Assembly: GCA_963854835.1 (NCBI GenBank)
Contig: OY978525.1
Location: 121,134,240 to 121,198,239, forward strand
Direction: 5' to 3'
DNA: 64,000 nt
From: Megamerina dolium
Lineage: Eukaryota; Arthropoda; Insecta; Diptera; Megamerinidae
The notes beneath the pieces are model-generated. The model had not been told where the DNA came from and made no database searches. It was given only the letters and a program-made list of their open reading frames with translations. Positions 1 through 11,138 of the stretch are shown here, piece after piece. The stretch's first letter is position 1, and every line of letters begins with the position of its first letter. The position numbers were made by a program, and so were the translations under genes.

Positions 1-2776
1 AATATTCAATATTGTTCAAGCACTATCTACTAAAATGACTGGACTATTTTATAGATAATAATAATATAGATAATAGAATATGAGTTTCATTTAAATTCGA
101 CCGAAATTTCCAGTTTAATCGAAAAGGACCCCTAGTCCAATAATATTTTCCAATTATTTCAATTATATGTAGGTACCAATAAATGACCACAAAACTATTA
201 GGTTTATATTATATGTACAAATATGTTGCCATTTTTACTAACTTTATTTATTTAATTTAAATTTTATGTACAGCGTTTTATTTATATTCATAAAAATACA
301 TACATATGTACATTTGAAGGTATATTTTTTGTTTTACTTTTATTTTTGTATTTAATCTCTTTTCTATTTTAATCAGGCGGCGCCATATTATATCAGTGTA
401 GAAATAATTTACGAGTCCAGAGCTTCATACAGATCAGAGTCACAAATCAAATTTATGAGTAAAATATACATAAAAAATATTGTATTATTGGTATTGTTGT
501 TGCTTTTTGAATGACGTTTATGTTGAGATTGTTCAGCATTTTTTTCTTTATGGACTTGAAATATTTTAAATATGTAGGAATCAAAATAAAACGAATAAAA
601 CGAATAAAACGTGAATAAATGAATAAATTAATTTTATTTTGGTACATTTGTTGATTTTCTGCCATGAATTTAGAAGTGAATTCTTCAAATTCCATTATCA
701 ATTGAAGTGACTTGGCAAAATATGATAAATATATTTTTTGTAAGATAAAATTTAACATTTAAATTTAATTTCCACAACAGAGCTAGCACGATAAAAAAAT
801 CTATCAATTCCATGTTTTCAAATAATTTCTTAATTGAATCGGTTTATTTACATCACCAATCAAAACAAATATGTCAACTGAGAATTTATTTGTAGTGTTG
901 CTTTTCAAGTTTCAACTGATTATCATATTAAAGCGTAATTAAATTAAAGTATATTTAGCCTTCCTAATGCATTAATATCGAAAAATGTTTATTGTAATGC
1001 AATAATTCGAGATTATTGGAAACATTTTTTACAATAATAAACGTGTTTTATTTTGTGCTAATAAAACGACATTGATGTAAAGATAAACAGAGTTGATCTT
1101 ATTTTTTATTATTTATTTAATTTCAAATAGTACAAATTCTGATTATTTAATTAATAAAACATTTCAAAAAACATGAAATAATTTGTTTACTAAATTCTTC
1201 TTTTTCTTCTTCTTCTTAATTATGACATTTTCGCGTAACGATAACAATAACGATATCGATAAGTAACATCCCTGTACAATAGAAAAAATGAGAATAATTG
1301 AGCACTGAACTTAGCGAGTATGTTAAGGTTAACACCTTTGTTGTTGCTTTCTCGTGTATTTGTTGTAAGTACCATTGTCGAATAAAACATGGCTAATATC
1401 GAAAGTCTAATTCCTAACATTTTTTCTGCGGCATTATTCCGATTTCCCGCAATACCTAATAACGAAAAAGCGTACAAAAAGTAACATTAATCCATTTATT
1501 AGACTGATTGTGATTTGATTGAAAAACAATTAAGCCGCTCCGATTTTCGTAGTGTAAAAATTTTGTTCCATTTATTTTATGAACATTTTAATGTTGGAAA
1601 AGTGAGCTGTGAGAGCGAATATCCAAAGAAGTAAATGAGTTGGTCACAAATCCCAGAAGATGTGATATTAATTTCAAATTCATCAATTATTGTACTGTTG
1701 CAAATGCTTACGTGCAATCGAATCCTCAGTGTAAAGGCAAAGTATGGGTTAAACGTAGATAGGTACTTACACTCGATATACTCGTTTATGTAGCTACATG
1801 TCAAATATCCCAAATCCCATTTGTTTATCTTTATTGTATGTTCACAATGTTAAATGCATTCTTATTATTTTGTACAAGTGTTTGTATAATAATACGTATT
1901 TACCTTTGTATACGAATATACTTGAGCAACCGCATATAAATATATAAACATGAGTATACATACCTATATACTCGTATAGGTACATAAATATATATGTGTA
2001 TATTCATACCTATGACCGTGTATGCTATTCGGCGTCACACTGTCTGGCAGAACGATCGATGTATGTATTCATTTTAGGGTTTTGCTTTCTTCAGACAAAA
2101 TCACCTATGATCTGCTCTTCTGACACATTGCTGTTGCTACTCATACTTACATACATACATATCTATATCCTACTGCATACTTGAATGTTGAATAGACAAC
2201 ATACATACTTGTATCTTTTAGATTCAAGTGTAGCTATGTATGTATGTATGTCTGGGAAAATTTAGTTCAATTATCTTTTGTATTTAGTTGCTGGTCGTCC
2301 ATCTGCGGTTGATTTAGGAATGAGTAAAAAGTCTATTCGATTTTATTTTTAGTTTCAGACAGCCAATTTGAATTGTCCTTTGTTTTTTTTTTCACAAAAT
2401 TATCCATATTGAGGCTAAGATATCTTTCGCTGACTGAAGAAGTCTGTGCTGAATATTTTCATTCTTGTGCTAGCAGTGAACAATCTTTAGCAACTCCTTC
2501 CGAAACAAATGATAATGTTCGTAAGAATTGGAAACGACCTAAGCTAAGGGTTTGATTTAAATTCAACATGAAGATGTTTTGAAAATGTTCAGAGTTTTTT
2601 TGAGATAAATCATAATAACGTGAGGTTATGGATTTATTGAAAGAAATCAGTTTTTTACCTTACGAAGCTAGTGAAATCATATAATTTTCTATAAAAAAAA
2701 TTTTTAGGAAAAAATCTTGAGGAATTATGTTCAATAAATCGCCAAAAATTCGTGCTTCGGAATTATCAGAATATTA
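1..2776. other. Gene-poor AT-rich intergenic DNA
   Basis: No open frame here looks like a conserved protein. All are short, AT-biased and lack splice-linked partners. The stretch contains simple repeats, including an AATAAAACG-type tandem near 590-615 and TACA/TATG repeats at about 1900-2250. I see nothing else that can be named. Confidence 0.6.
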
Positions 2777-3304
2777 TAGCCTAGACAGACCGGAGCCTAA
2801 TTCCGGATTACCGAGTTAATTCGAATTAACTCCGGCATTAACTGCAGCTAATATGCATTAACTCTATGAGTTAATTCTCAAGATAAAAGAGGATTAGGGA
2901 AATTTGCGATGGCAACACTGCTGAAAACTTTCTATTGTGAATATTTCTCGATCCATTTTACAAAATATTAGGTGTGTTCGCTAACAAAAAACTTTCAACA
3001 ATTGTTAACAGTTTTCAACATGAAAAGCGTTGGCGAACAAATAAATCCAGCTGTCAATTACGAACTGTGAATGTCAATTTACAAGTTTCTGATAGTTTTC
3101 AGTTCACGTTCTTCTTGCAGATTTTCTCATATCGAGAGTGACAGATGACAGAAATTGACAGTGATAGTAATATAAGTGAGCAGACCTAATAAAACAGCAA
3201 CCAGCCGTTTAGTTAATCCGCAATACTGCCGTTTGTCAGGTTAATATTTTATTCGGATTAAGTGCGCCGGTAATCCGGATTAACGCTGCCTTCTGTCTAG
3301 GCTA
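2777..3304. repeat. MITE-like element, copy 1 (TAGCCTAGAC family)
   Basis: This is a 528-bp non-coding unit. It starts TAGCCTAGACAGAC and ends with the inverse, GTCTAGGCTA. Both termini continue into imperfect inverted TAATCCGGATTA-like blocks. It is flanked by TTA on both sides, a possible target duplication. Copies 2 (4551-8497, interrupted) and 3 (45914-46455) lie in the opposite orientation and share the interior. An inner unit at about 2967-3190 has its own ATTAGGT..ACCTAAT ends. No transposase is encoded, so it is probably a non-autonomous DNA transposon; the superfamily is not determined. Confidence 0.75.
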
Positions 3305-4550
3305 TTAGGTTTATTGGATTTGCTATATAAAGAAACAAATACTATTTTTGAGTTTTTGGGTAAAAAAAAGCTCAATAAAATAAAGTAGACTAAATGCTCG
3401 GATGCACTGAGAAACATGGAAAAACGTAAGATGGATGATCAATTTCTATCATGCAAAAGTGGGTTTACCATGTCCAGGATGCTATCTCAAATCATAATCA
3501 GTTGTACAGAGTTTAAAAACGAACTTATTTTTTCCTCAATTCAATACGTAGATAGGTAGATGGGTACCTACTGCGTATATAAAGTCTTGCACCTACACAC
3601 CATGCGATCGCTGACTGACTGACTGACTACGAGTGGATATTCTTATTCCATGCACATTCTCCACACCACTCAATAAATCACAAATGTTGCCGGCCAAACA
3701 ACCAGCCGGCCGGCTATTTGGCTAGCTGTTAGCCATCATTGTCGTTGATCGCTAGTAGTCGACAATAACTACCACTTGAAAACGTTGTCTATTGATAGGT
3801 GTCTGTCCATATGTCTGTATGTATGTTGTCTCAAGCCCATGTTACAAAAGACCGTTTCATATTGATGGTATTGGTCTGTGTGCATACTCCTCGTATGTAC
3901 ATACAGTCTGTGTATGTTCTTTTTTTGTTTTTTTTTTTTATTATTTTCTTTTCTTTTCGCTTCATTTAATTTTCTTTTATTTTTAATTTTTTTTTTCGAT
4001 TTCAATTTGCTTTAAACAGCGTGCTAGTCGTCGCTTCTTATCTTTGTTGCTGTTGATTCTTTTATTATTTTCATTGTTTTGTGTTTTATTTTTGCTTTAT
4101 TTTGAAATTGTTGTTTGTCGAAGTCAATGCGATTATTATGCCTTCGCCAGCATGTACAATACATAAATACATATGATACATATGAACATCTATATGTATG
4201 ATACTTTGGTATTGGTATGGGTGTTTTTACATGTGTGAATATAGCCACTTGAACGATACACAAAAGAAGATAAATTTTCGAAGTAATTCGTGTTTTGTTA
4301 ATATTCCATCCATCCATCCATCTATCCAGTACAACACCAACAATAACAACGTCGACACCAACTAAGCAACGAACGAGCACCACTTTAACCAATAATCTGT
4401 TGTTCACACGGTGTAAGCATACATACACACGCACACGCACACCTGATAATCCACCCAAAAGGAAATTGTAATGTACTACATTGTCAGTAGATTTGTGTAG
4501 ACATGAAAATCGAATGGCTCAAAATTTATTTATCTTGAAATTACTTCTAA
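3305..4550. other. Intergenic DNA with simple repeats and the filler donor site
   Basis: No gene is seen. The stretch holds GACT tandem repeats near 3612-3630, CATC repeats near 4308-4325 and T-rich tracts. The segment 4254-4292 is repeated exactly at 4935-4973, at the 5' edge of the RTE element. Confidence 0.6.
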
Positions 4551-5071
4551 TAGCCTATACAGACGGCAGCCTAATTCCGGATTACCGGCGCACTTAATCC
4601 GAATAAAATAATAACCTGACAGACGGCAGTATTGCGGATTAACTAAACGGCTGATTGCTGTTTTATTAGGTCTGTCCACTTACATTACTATCACTATCAA
4701 TTTCTGTCATCTATCACTCTCGATATGAGAAAATCTACAAGAAGTACGTGAACTGAAAACTATCAGAAACTTGTAAATTGACATTCACCGTTCGTAATTG
4801 ACAGATTGATTTATTTGTTCGCCAAGACTTTCCATGTTGAAAACTGTTAACAGTTGTTGAAAGTTTTTTGTTAGCGAACACACCTAATGGTTTGTAAAAT
4901 GGATGGAGAAAAATTCACAATAGACAATTTTCAGCGATACACAAAAGAAGATAAATTTTCGAAGTAATTCGTGGTCTGGTGGTGTTTTCGCAAGGTAACG
5001 TGTCTAACTGCCTCAACTGGGTGGGGCTAGCGCAATCCTTGTTGAACTCATCGCAAGTCAACTCACTGGCT

Positions 5072-5186
5072 GTCATGTAGTTTGATCTGAGCGCTATGTG
5101 ATGATACCTTTATTTGTTAATGAGGGGTAGTCATATAGCTTGCTCTGCTTACTATGTGACGGCGCTTTCATTATTATTAATGGGGG
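5072..5186 (+). promoter_or_regulatory. Two imperfect tandem monomers in the LINE 5' leader
   Basis: Positions 5072-5129 and 5130-about 5186 are diverged copies of one roughly 57-bp unit. Each starts GTCAT(A/G)TAG, carries CTATGTGA in the middle and ends TTAATG(A/G)GGG. Tandem 5' monomers in other LINEs act as internal promoters; that role here is inference only. Confidence 0.4.
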
Positions 5187-5318
5187 CCCTCCATGTGGCG
5201 ACCACCGGGCAACGTCTTCCTGGCACCCGCTGGGAGGCGGCTGAAGTGAGTGGCGAAAATCTCCTCGGTTAGAGGTTGTGCGTTGGGTTTGGGACCCGCC
5301 ACATAAAAAACCCCCCCA

Positions 5319-8297
5319 ATGAAAAAAACTAAAATGCCTCGGATAAGGACTACCGCTTTTGTTGATGACCCCCGCAAACGAAAAAAGGACAATGATTTAC
5401 GGATATGCACCTGGAATGTCCGTTCCCTTTATAGGGAGGGTGCCTCTATCCAGCTGGTTGATGTCCTCGAAAAATACAGAGCTGACATCACCGCTCTCCA
5501 GGAAATGCGATGGACAGGACAGGGCTGCTCCAAAAGAGCGTCCTGTGATATCTACTACAGTTGCCATGCTGAAAGGCACGAATTAGGATGTGGATTTTTG
5601 GTCAGCAAGAGACTACGACATCTTGTCTCACAGTTCACGCCTGTGAACGAACGGCTGGCCACAATCCGCATCAAGGCAAAATTTTTCAACATCAGCCTTA
5701 TATGTGCCCACGCTCCGACGGATGAGAAGGACAATGTGACCAAGGAGAGCTTCTTTCAGCGCCTCGAAGAAGCTTATGACCGCTGCCCCCGCCACGATAT
5801 CAAAATCGTGCTTGGCGACTTTAATGCCAGGGTGGGCAAGGAAGGTACCTTTGGTCCAACTGTCGGAAAATTCAGCCTCCACCAGAACACCTCCGATAAC
5901 GGAATGAGGCTGATCGACTTCGCCGCAGCACGAAACATGGTAATTGGTGGTACCAGATTCCAGCATCTCGACATCCACAAAGCGACATGGCTGTCTCCAG
6001 ATCATCGTACAAGAAACCAAATTGATCATGTGGTGATTGACGGAAGGCATGCTTCCAGTGTGATGGACGTGAAATCGATCCGTGGTGCCAACATCGACTC
6101 GGATCACTACCTTGTTGCAGCTAAGGTGCGCACACGCTTATGTGTTGCAAATAACAAGAGAAGTCCCACACAGAGAAAGCTCGACGTCAGTAAGCTGCGA
6201 TCACCAGAGACAGCATATGCATTTTCCACTCGACTATCGGATCTGCTTATACAGAACACTCCCCAACTTGATGATACATGCGCACGGTGGACACATATAT
6301 CCCACTCCATGACTACTGCTGCCGAGGAGGTAATCGGTTACTACCGGCCTCTGAGGAATGAGTGGTATGATCAGGAGTGTCGCGACGCTACCGCAGAGAA
6401 AGACGCCGCCTACAGAAGAACCCTGCGTGCAGGCGCAACGCGAGCTGTTAAGGAGCGGTATAGAGAGAAAAGGAGTGCAGAGAGACGTCTTTTCAGGCGC
6501 AAGAAGAGGGAGTTGGAAAGACGTGAGTGTGAGGAGATAGAGATGTGTACCGACAAGAATGAGACTCGAAAATTCTTCGAAAAGATCAAGCGCCTAAGTG
6601 GAGGTTTAAATCCCGGAGCCTCTTCTTGTCGTGATGGAAATGGGAATCTGGTTACAGATGTCCAGAGTGTACTGAGCCTATGGAGGGAACACTTCTCCAC
6701 GTTACTGAATGGCGATGCTACGAACAATTCCGCCAGTGGAGGAGATTGCCCGATAACCCCAATTACAGATGATGGTGTTGATGTTCCACCACCCGACTAT
6801 GAAGAGGTTGAAACGGCCATTTTAAGGCTGAAAAACAACAAAGCTGCAGGTGCTGATGGCCTGCCTGCCGAGTTGTTTAAGACCGGAGGCGATGAGCTGC
6901 TCACCCGCATGCACCAGCTCATAAGCAGAATATGGTCGGATGAAAGCATGCCTGATGATTGGAGGCTCAGTGTTCTCTGTCCTGTACATAAAAAAGGAGA
7001 CCCCACAATTTGCGCCAACTACCGTGGAATAAGTCTCCTGAGCATCGCATACAAGGTTCTATCGAGCGTACTGTGTGAAAGGTTGAAGCCTATGCTCAGC
7101 AACCTGATTGGACCTTATCAGTGTGGCTTCAGACCTGGTAAATCCACCATCGACCAGATTTTCACACTGCGCCAAATCCTGGAGAAGACCCAAGAAAAAC
7201 AGATCGACACACACCACCTATTTGTTGATTATAAAGCCGCTTTCGACAGTCCGGTAAGGGATTACCTCTACGCAACAATGTCTGAGTTCGGTATTCCTGC
7301 AAAGCTCATTCGACTTTGTAGAATGACACTGCATAACTCTCGTTGTGCAGTGAAAATTGGGAAGGACCTCTCCGCACCGTTTAATACCGAACGGGGTTTC
7401 AGACAAGGTGATTCGTTATCGTGCGACTTCTTCAATCTTATTATGGAGAAAATAATACGAGCTGCTGATCTACGACATAATGGCACTATCTTCAACAAAA
7501 GTGTCATGCTGTTGGCGTATGCCGACGATATTGACATAATCGGCATGAACACGCGAGCAGTCAGTGCAGCATTCTCAGAGTTGGAAAGAGAGTCGCGTCG
7601 GATGGGTCTCACGGTGAACGAGGGCAAGACGAAGTATCTAGTGTCAACAAACAAAGAGTCCCGGCGTCTTGGACAGCACGTCACTGTTGACAACTACGCT
7701 TTTGAAGTAGTAAGGGACTTTGTCTATCTTGGAACCAGCATTAACAGCAGTAATGACGTCAGCTTGGAGATCATGCGTAGGATAACTCTTGCTAACAGGT
7801 GTTACTTTGGGCTGAGTAAGCAATTGAAAAGTCGAGCCCTCTCTCGAAGAACGAAAACTACACTCTACAAGTCTCTCATCATGCCTGTCCTAACATATGG
7901 CGCTGAAGCCTGGACAATTTCCATCTCTGATGAGCGAATGCTTGGAGTTTTCGAGAGAAAGGTCCTACGCAGGATCTTTGGACCTATTTGCGTTGGTGGC
8001 GAGTACCGAATAAGGTACAACCATGAGCTGTACGAGCTATATGCCGATATTGACATAGTAAAGCGCATCAAAATCCAGCGGCTGCGCTGGCTAGGTCATG
8101 TCGAGCGAATGGAAGAACACGCTCCAGCTAAGAAGGTGTTATATTCGGAACCCGCTGGAGGACGACGCAGAAGAGGAAGACCAAACCTCCGGTGGAAAGA
8201 CCAAGTACTGGAGAACCTGACGGCGCTTGGAATTTCTAACTGGCGCCAGCTAGCGAAGAACAGAGATGGCTGGCGAAGCATGTTATTTTCGGCCTAA
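5319..8297 (+). CDS. RTE-type endonuclease-reverse transcriptase, intact ORF
   Basis: This 992-aa protein drives target-primed reverse transcription of the element. The N-terminal APE-like endonuclease shows TWNVRSL (about residue 30), LQEMRW (about 60), LGDFNARVG (about 165) and SDHYLV (about 260). The central reverse transcriptase shows NYRGISLL, GFRPGKSTIDQI, the motif A region FVDYKAAFDS, GFRQGDSLS and the catalytic YADD box (about residue 730). The C-terminus carries RLRWLGHVERM, typical of insect LINEs often mis-annotated as craniofacial development protein 2. The start is the first ATG after a C-rich run. There is no ORF1, as in RTE elements. No stop or frameshift interrupts it, so the copy is young and possibly competent. 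Its GC content and codon use are richer than the surrounding DNA. Confidence 0.92.
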   Translation: MKKTKMPRIRTTAFVDDPRKRKKDNDLRICTWNVRSLYREGASIQLVDVLEKYRADITALQEMRWTGQGCSKRASCDIYYSCHAERHELGCGFLVSKRLRHLVSQFTPVNERLATIRIKAKFFNISLICAHAPTDEKDNVTKESFFQRLEEAYDRCPRHDIKIVLGDFNARVGKEGTFGPTVGKFSLHQNTSDNGMRLIDFAAARNMVIGGTRFQHLDIHKATWLSPDHRTRNQIDHVVIDGRHASSVMDVKSIRGANIDSDHYLVAAKVRTRLCVANNKRSPTQRKLDVSKLRSPETAYAFSTRLSDLLIQNTPQLDDTCARWTHISHSMTTAAEEVIGYYRPLRNEWYDQECRDATAEKDAAYRRTLRAGATRAVKERYREKRSAERRLFRRKKRELERRECEEIEMCTDKNETRKFFEKIKRLSGGLNPGASSCRDGNGNLVTDVQSVLSLWREHFSTLLNGDATNNSASGGDCPITPITDDGVDVPPPDYEEVETAILRLKNNKAAGADGLPAELFKTGGDELLTRMHQLISRIWSDESMPDDWRLSVLCPVHKKGDPTICANYRGISLLSIAYKVLSSVLCERLKPMLSNLIGPYQCGFRPGKSTIDQIFTLRQILEKTQEKQIDTHHLFVDYKAAFDSPVRDYLYATMSEFGIPAKLIRLCRMTLHNSRCAVKIGKDLSAPFNTERGFRQGDSLSCDFFNLIMEKIIRAADLRHNGTIFNKSVMLLAYADDIDIIGMNTRAVSAAFSELERESRRMGLTVNEGKTKYLVSTNKESRRLGQHVTVDNYAFEVVRDFVYLGTSINSSNDVSLEIMRRITLANRCYFGLSKQLKSRALSRRTKTTLYKSLIMPVLTYGAEAWTISISDERMLGVFERKVLRRIFGPICVGGEYRIRYNHELYELYADIDIVKRIKIQRLRWLGHVERMEEHAPAKKVLYSEPAGGRRRRGRPNLRWKDQVLENLTALGISNWRQLAKNRDGWRSMLFSA

Positions 8298-8497
8298 ATC
8301 GATATTCGGTTGTTATGGCCACATAAGTAAGTAAGTAAGTAAGACAATTTTCAGCAGTGTTGCCATCGTAAATTGCCCTAATCCTCTTTTATTTTGAGAA
8401 TTAACTCATAGAGTTTATGCGGATTAGCTGCAGTAATTGCCCGAGTTAATTCGAATTAACTCGATAATCCGGAATTAGGCTGCCGTCTGTCTAGGCT

Positions 8498-11138
8498 TTA
8501 AGACATTTTTGGCCGGCCCAACCATCTGTGTTTCGCTCGATCCATTGTACGAATAATCTTCACGCTTTCACCTATGTAGAACAATTTTGTTTGTTACGTG
8601 AATTGATATTCCAGTGTACATATTACAGTGTAACAGCTGACTATTCAAGGTTATAAATGAAAAGCGATACGAAAGGAGAATGTGACTTCACAGTGGAACA
8701 ATATTTTAAACATCGTGAAGGTTTTTCGATCAAAATCATATTCAGTGATGAGGCTCCTTTCATTTTGTTGGCATCGTTGATCGATAAATTTGGAGCTTTC
8801 AGAGTTTGGAAAATTCTCGAGTGATTGTTGAGAAACAAATGTATCAGCAACAAGACACTTTTTCTTTAAAGTCTAAAATGTCAAATGCCATCAACTCCAT
8901 GATCACTCACTTCTTTGAGGTGGCAACGAAATTTAACCACATTTATTTAAAAGTTATGTAAAATTTCAAAAAAAAAAAAAAATGGTTATTTATCCGATAT
9001 ACTATTGATATCCTCTTTTGCATCTATTAATCTCAAAAAGACGCTTGTATTCATGAGTGTAGTTTTGACAGCCATTCAAAGTAGGCGGGATAAGTTTGCA
9101 ACGTTTTAATGGAGACCTCATGATTTAGACGTAGTTTGTCGAATTTTGGTTAGAATGTACGAGCACAAATGATGATAAGGTACGGTACGTTCAATTTTTA
9201 TGATATTTGTTTAGTACTAGAATGAGAGAAAAGAAGATTACGGCCATCAGAGAGGATTTGTCTAGTTGTGACGTCATAGTAGTTCAGCTGCGAGAGAAAA
9301 TGACAATATGGCAAACAATGCGGAATAATGAATGAATAATGTTACTCTTGGAACTAATATGACGTCACAATATGTCAAATTCACTGAAAACCGATTAGAG
9401 GTAAAAGAAGTACGCAATCTTAGTCTTCCGTATTCTGTGGTTTTAGTAGAACTTTGTTTGAAGTTAGATAAGAATTCGAAATTTTGACTATGGAAAATCT
9501 ACCGGCGAAATATGAGCTGTGCAACAAAATCATTTCACTATTTTTGTTACGTTTAATTGAATTAAATTATTAATTATTAAATTTATATATAAAATACAAA
9601 TCAAATCAACTCTGTTTAGGAAACTTGGCATCGAATAAAATACGGCTAGTATAGAATTTGGCTAGCGCTTGCATGCGTTTGCTTTTTTCCTTTTGGGTTT
9701 GACACGCACACCTTTACAGATCATCGCACGCGTGAGTGTGTGTGTGTGTGTATTCGTTTCGTATTATTGCGCTGTGAACCTATAGCTGTTGATCCATGTG
9801 ATCGTCGTTGGATTGCTTGCTCGCGTAGACATATACAAAGCTATACACATATGTACATATATTGTACCTTTTGCTGTTGTCTCCAAAAGCCGTCGTTTGT
9901 ATCTGGAGTTCTGTTTTTTTTTGTTTTTGGTTTTTTTTTTTTTGCTTTTTTACTTTTTCCAGATAAGATATAAGAGACGCGGTAGACATTGTGGCGACAA
10001 GCCGGCCACAGACAGCCAGCCTGCCTGTCTGCTACTTTTGCGGCTTGGATTTGCCGTTTGTCTGTCCATTCGGCTCTGTCTGTCTGTCTGTCTTTTGTTG
10101 CCTACCTTTTGCGTTTATCTTTACAACACTGTGTGTGTGTGTGTATCGGCCTCTGTGTATGTTTACTTTGTATCTAAGAGATAACCAAGACAGTTCGTTA
10201 CTTTTAGCCATACCCAGCCAAGGTTGGCCGCGTTGTCCGAAATGCATTTGGCCTGAGTTAGTCAGATTTGAAACTTTGAGACGAGATCGTGGAGCTCGCG
10301 ATTTTTCACTAAATTGATATACTTATACATGTGTATTGTTGCTATTATTTGTTAATATTATTTTAATGTTTTTATCATTATTAGGTATGTTGTGAAAAAT
10401 CTATATTAAATTAATGTAAACATTTTTTTAGTGCATTTATATTTTTTGTTATGTGAGCTAAATATGAAACCAAAAATTAATATTTATTAAATACATACAT
10501 ATAAATTTAACGAATTTGATAAAATTTTTGAATTTTTCTGTATTTTCTTTTTAGATCAATTCAATCGATCGGTAATGTTCTACTTAATATCATCTTCATT
10601 ATCATCGAGATAATGAATGCTATTCGAGAGAAAGAGAGATTTGCTCAATTAATATTGAATAGATATAATGAACTGTTTTACATAAAAATAACAGTGTGAA
10701 ATATGTAATGTGAAGCTTGTTCTTGCTATTACATAGATATGAAGACAACTGTGAAATTAATTAACCAGAAATACAACCAGACAACAACAACACCACCACC
10801 ACCACCACCAATCATTACCACCTTCATCATAAACAGCAACAGCATCAGAATCTAGCATAATCTCCCGCTGTATTAAGAATTTTCGTATTTTTATGCGATT
10901 TATGTACTATTTATACAAAACATACCTCCATATATACATATATATGTGATTATTATTTGATCCTCGGGATTTTGATTGGATTAAGCATACGCATATGTAT
11001 GTGTATACGTTGCAGTAGCAACAACAACAACGCCAGAAACTAAAAAGCAGCAGGCAGACAGCAATATTATCCATCCATCTATTCACACACACACACACAC
11101 ACACACGCGCACGCACAGCATAATAGCAACAGTCAGTT
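8498..11138. other. Region upstream of the magu start codon
   Basis: No conserved protein is seen; the open frames at 9740-10317 lie in CTGT and T-rich simple sequence. The stretch includes TG repeats (9731-9750, 10130-10145), CCA repeats (10793-10809) and a CA run (11082-11106) just before the magu start. It should contain the magu promoter and any 5' untranslated exon, but I could not place a TSS. Confidence 0.5.

Larger units (their letters stand above)
4936..8341 (+). mobile_element. Apparently full-length RTE-like non-LTR retrotransposon
   Basis: This is a roughly 3.4 kb insertion with a 14-bp target-site duplication, a 345-nt 5' leader, one long ORF (5319-8297) and a short 3' region ending in TAAG tandem repeats (about 8326-8341) instead of poly(A). 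A single EN-RT protein, about 3.3 kb length and a short-tandem-repeat tail are RTE-clade traits; the assignment rests on these and on RT motifs, not on a tree. The first 37 bases (4936-4972) look like filler DNA copied from 4255-4292, so the element proper may begin near 4974. Confidence 0.8.
4551..8497. repeat. MITE-like element, copy 2, interrupted by an RTE LINE
   Basis: The left part (4551-4935) begins TAGCCTATACAGACGGCAGC and the right part (8342-8497) ends GCTGCCGTCTGTCTAGGCT. Together they rebuild one copy of the family seen at 2777 and 45914. The two parts are separated by the LINE and share the 14-bp sequence AGACAATTTTCAGC (4922-4935 and 8342-8355), the LINE's target-site duplication. 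The MITE was therefore present before the LINE arrived. Confidence 0.8.
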
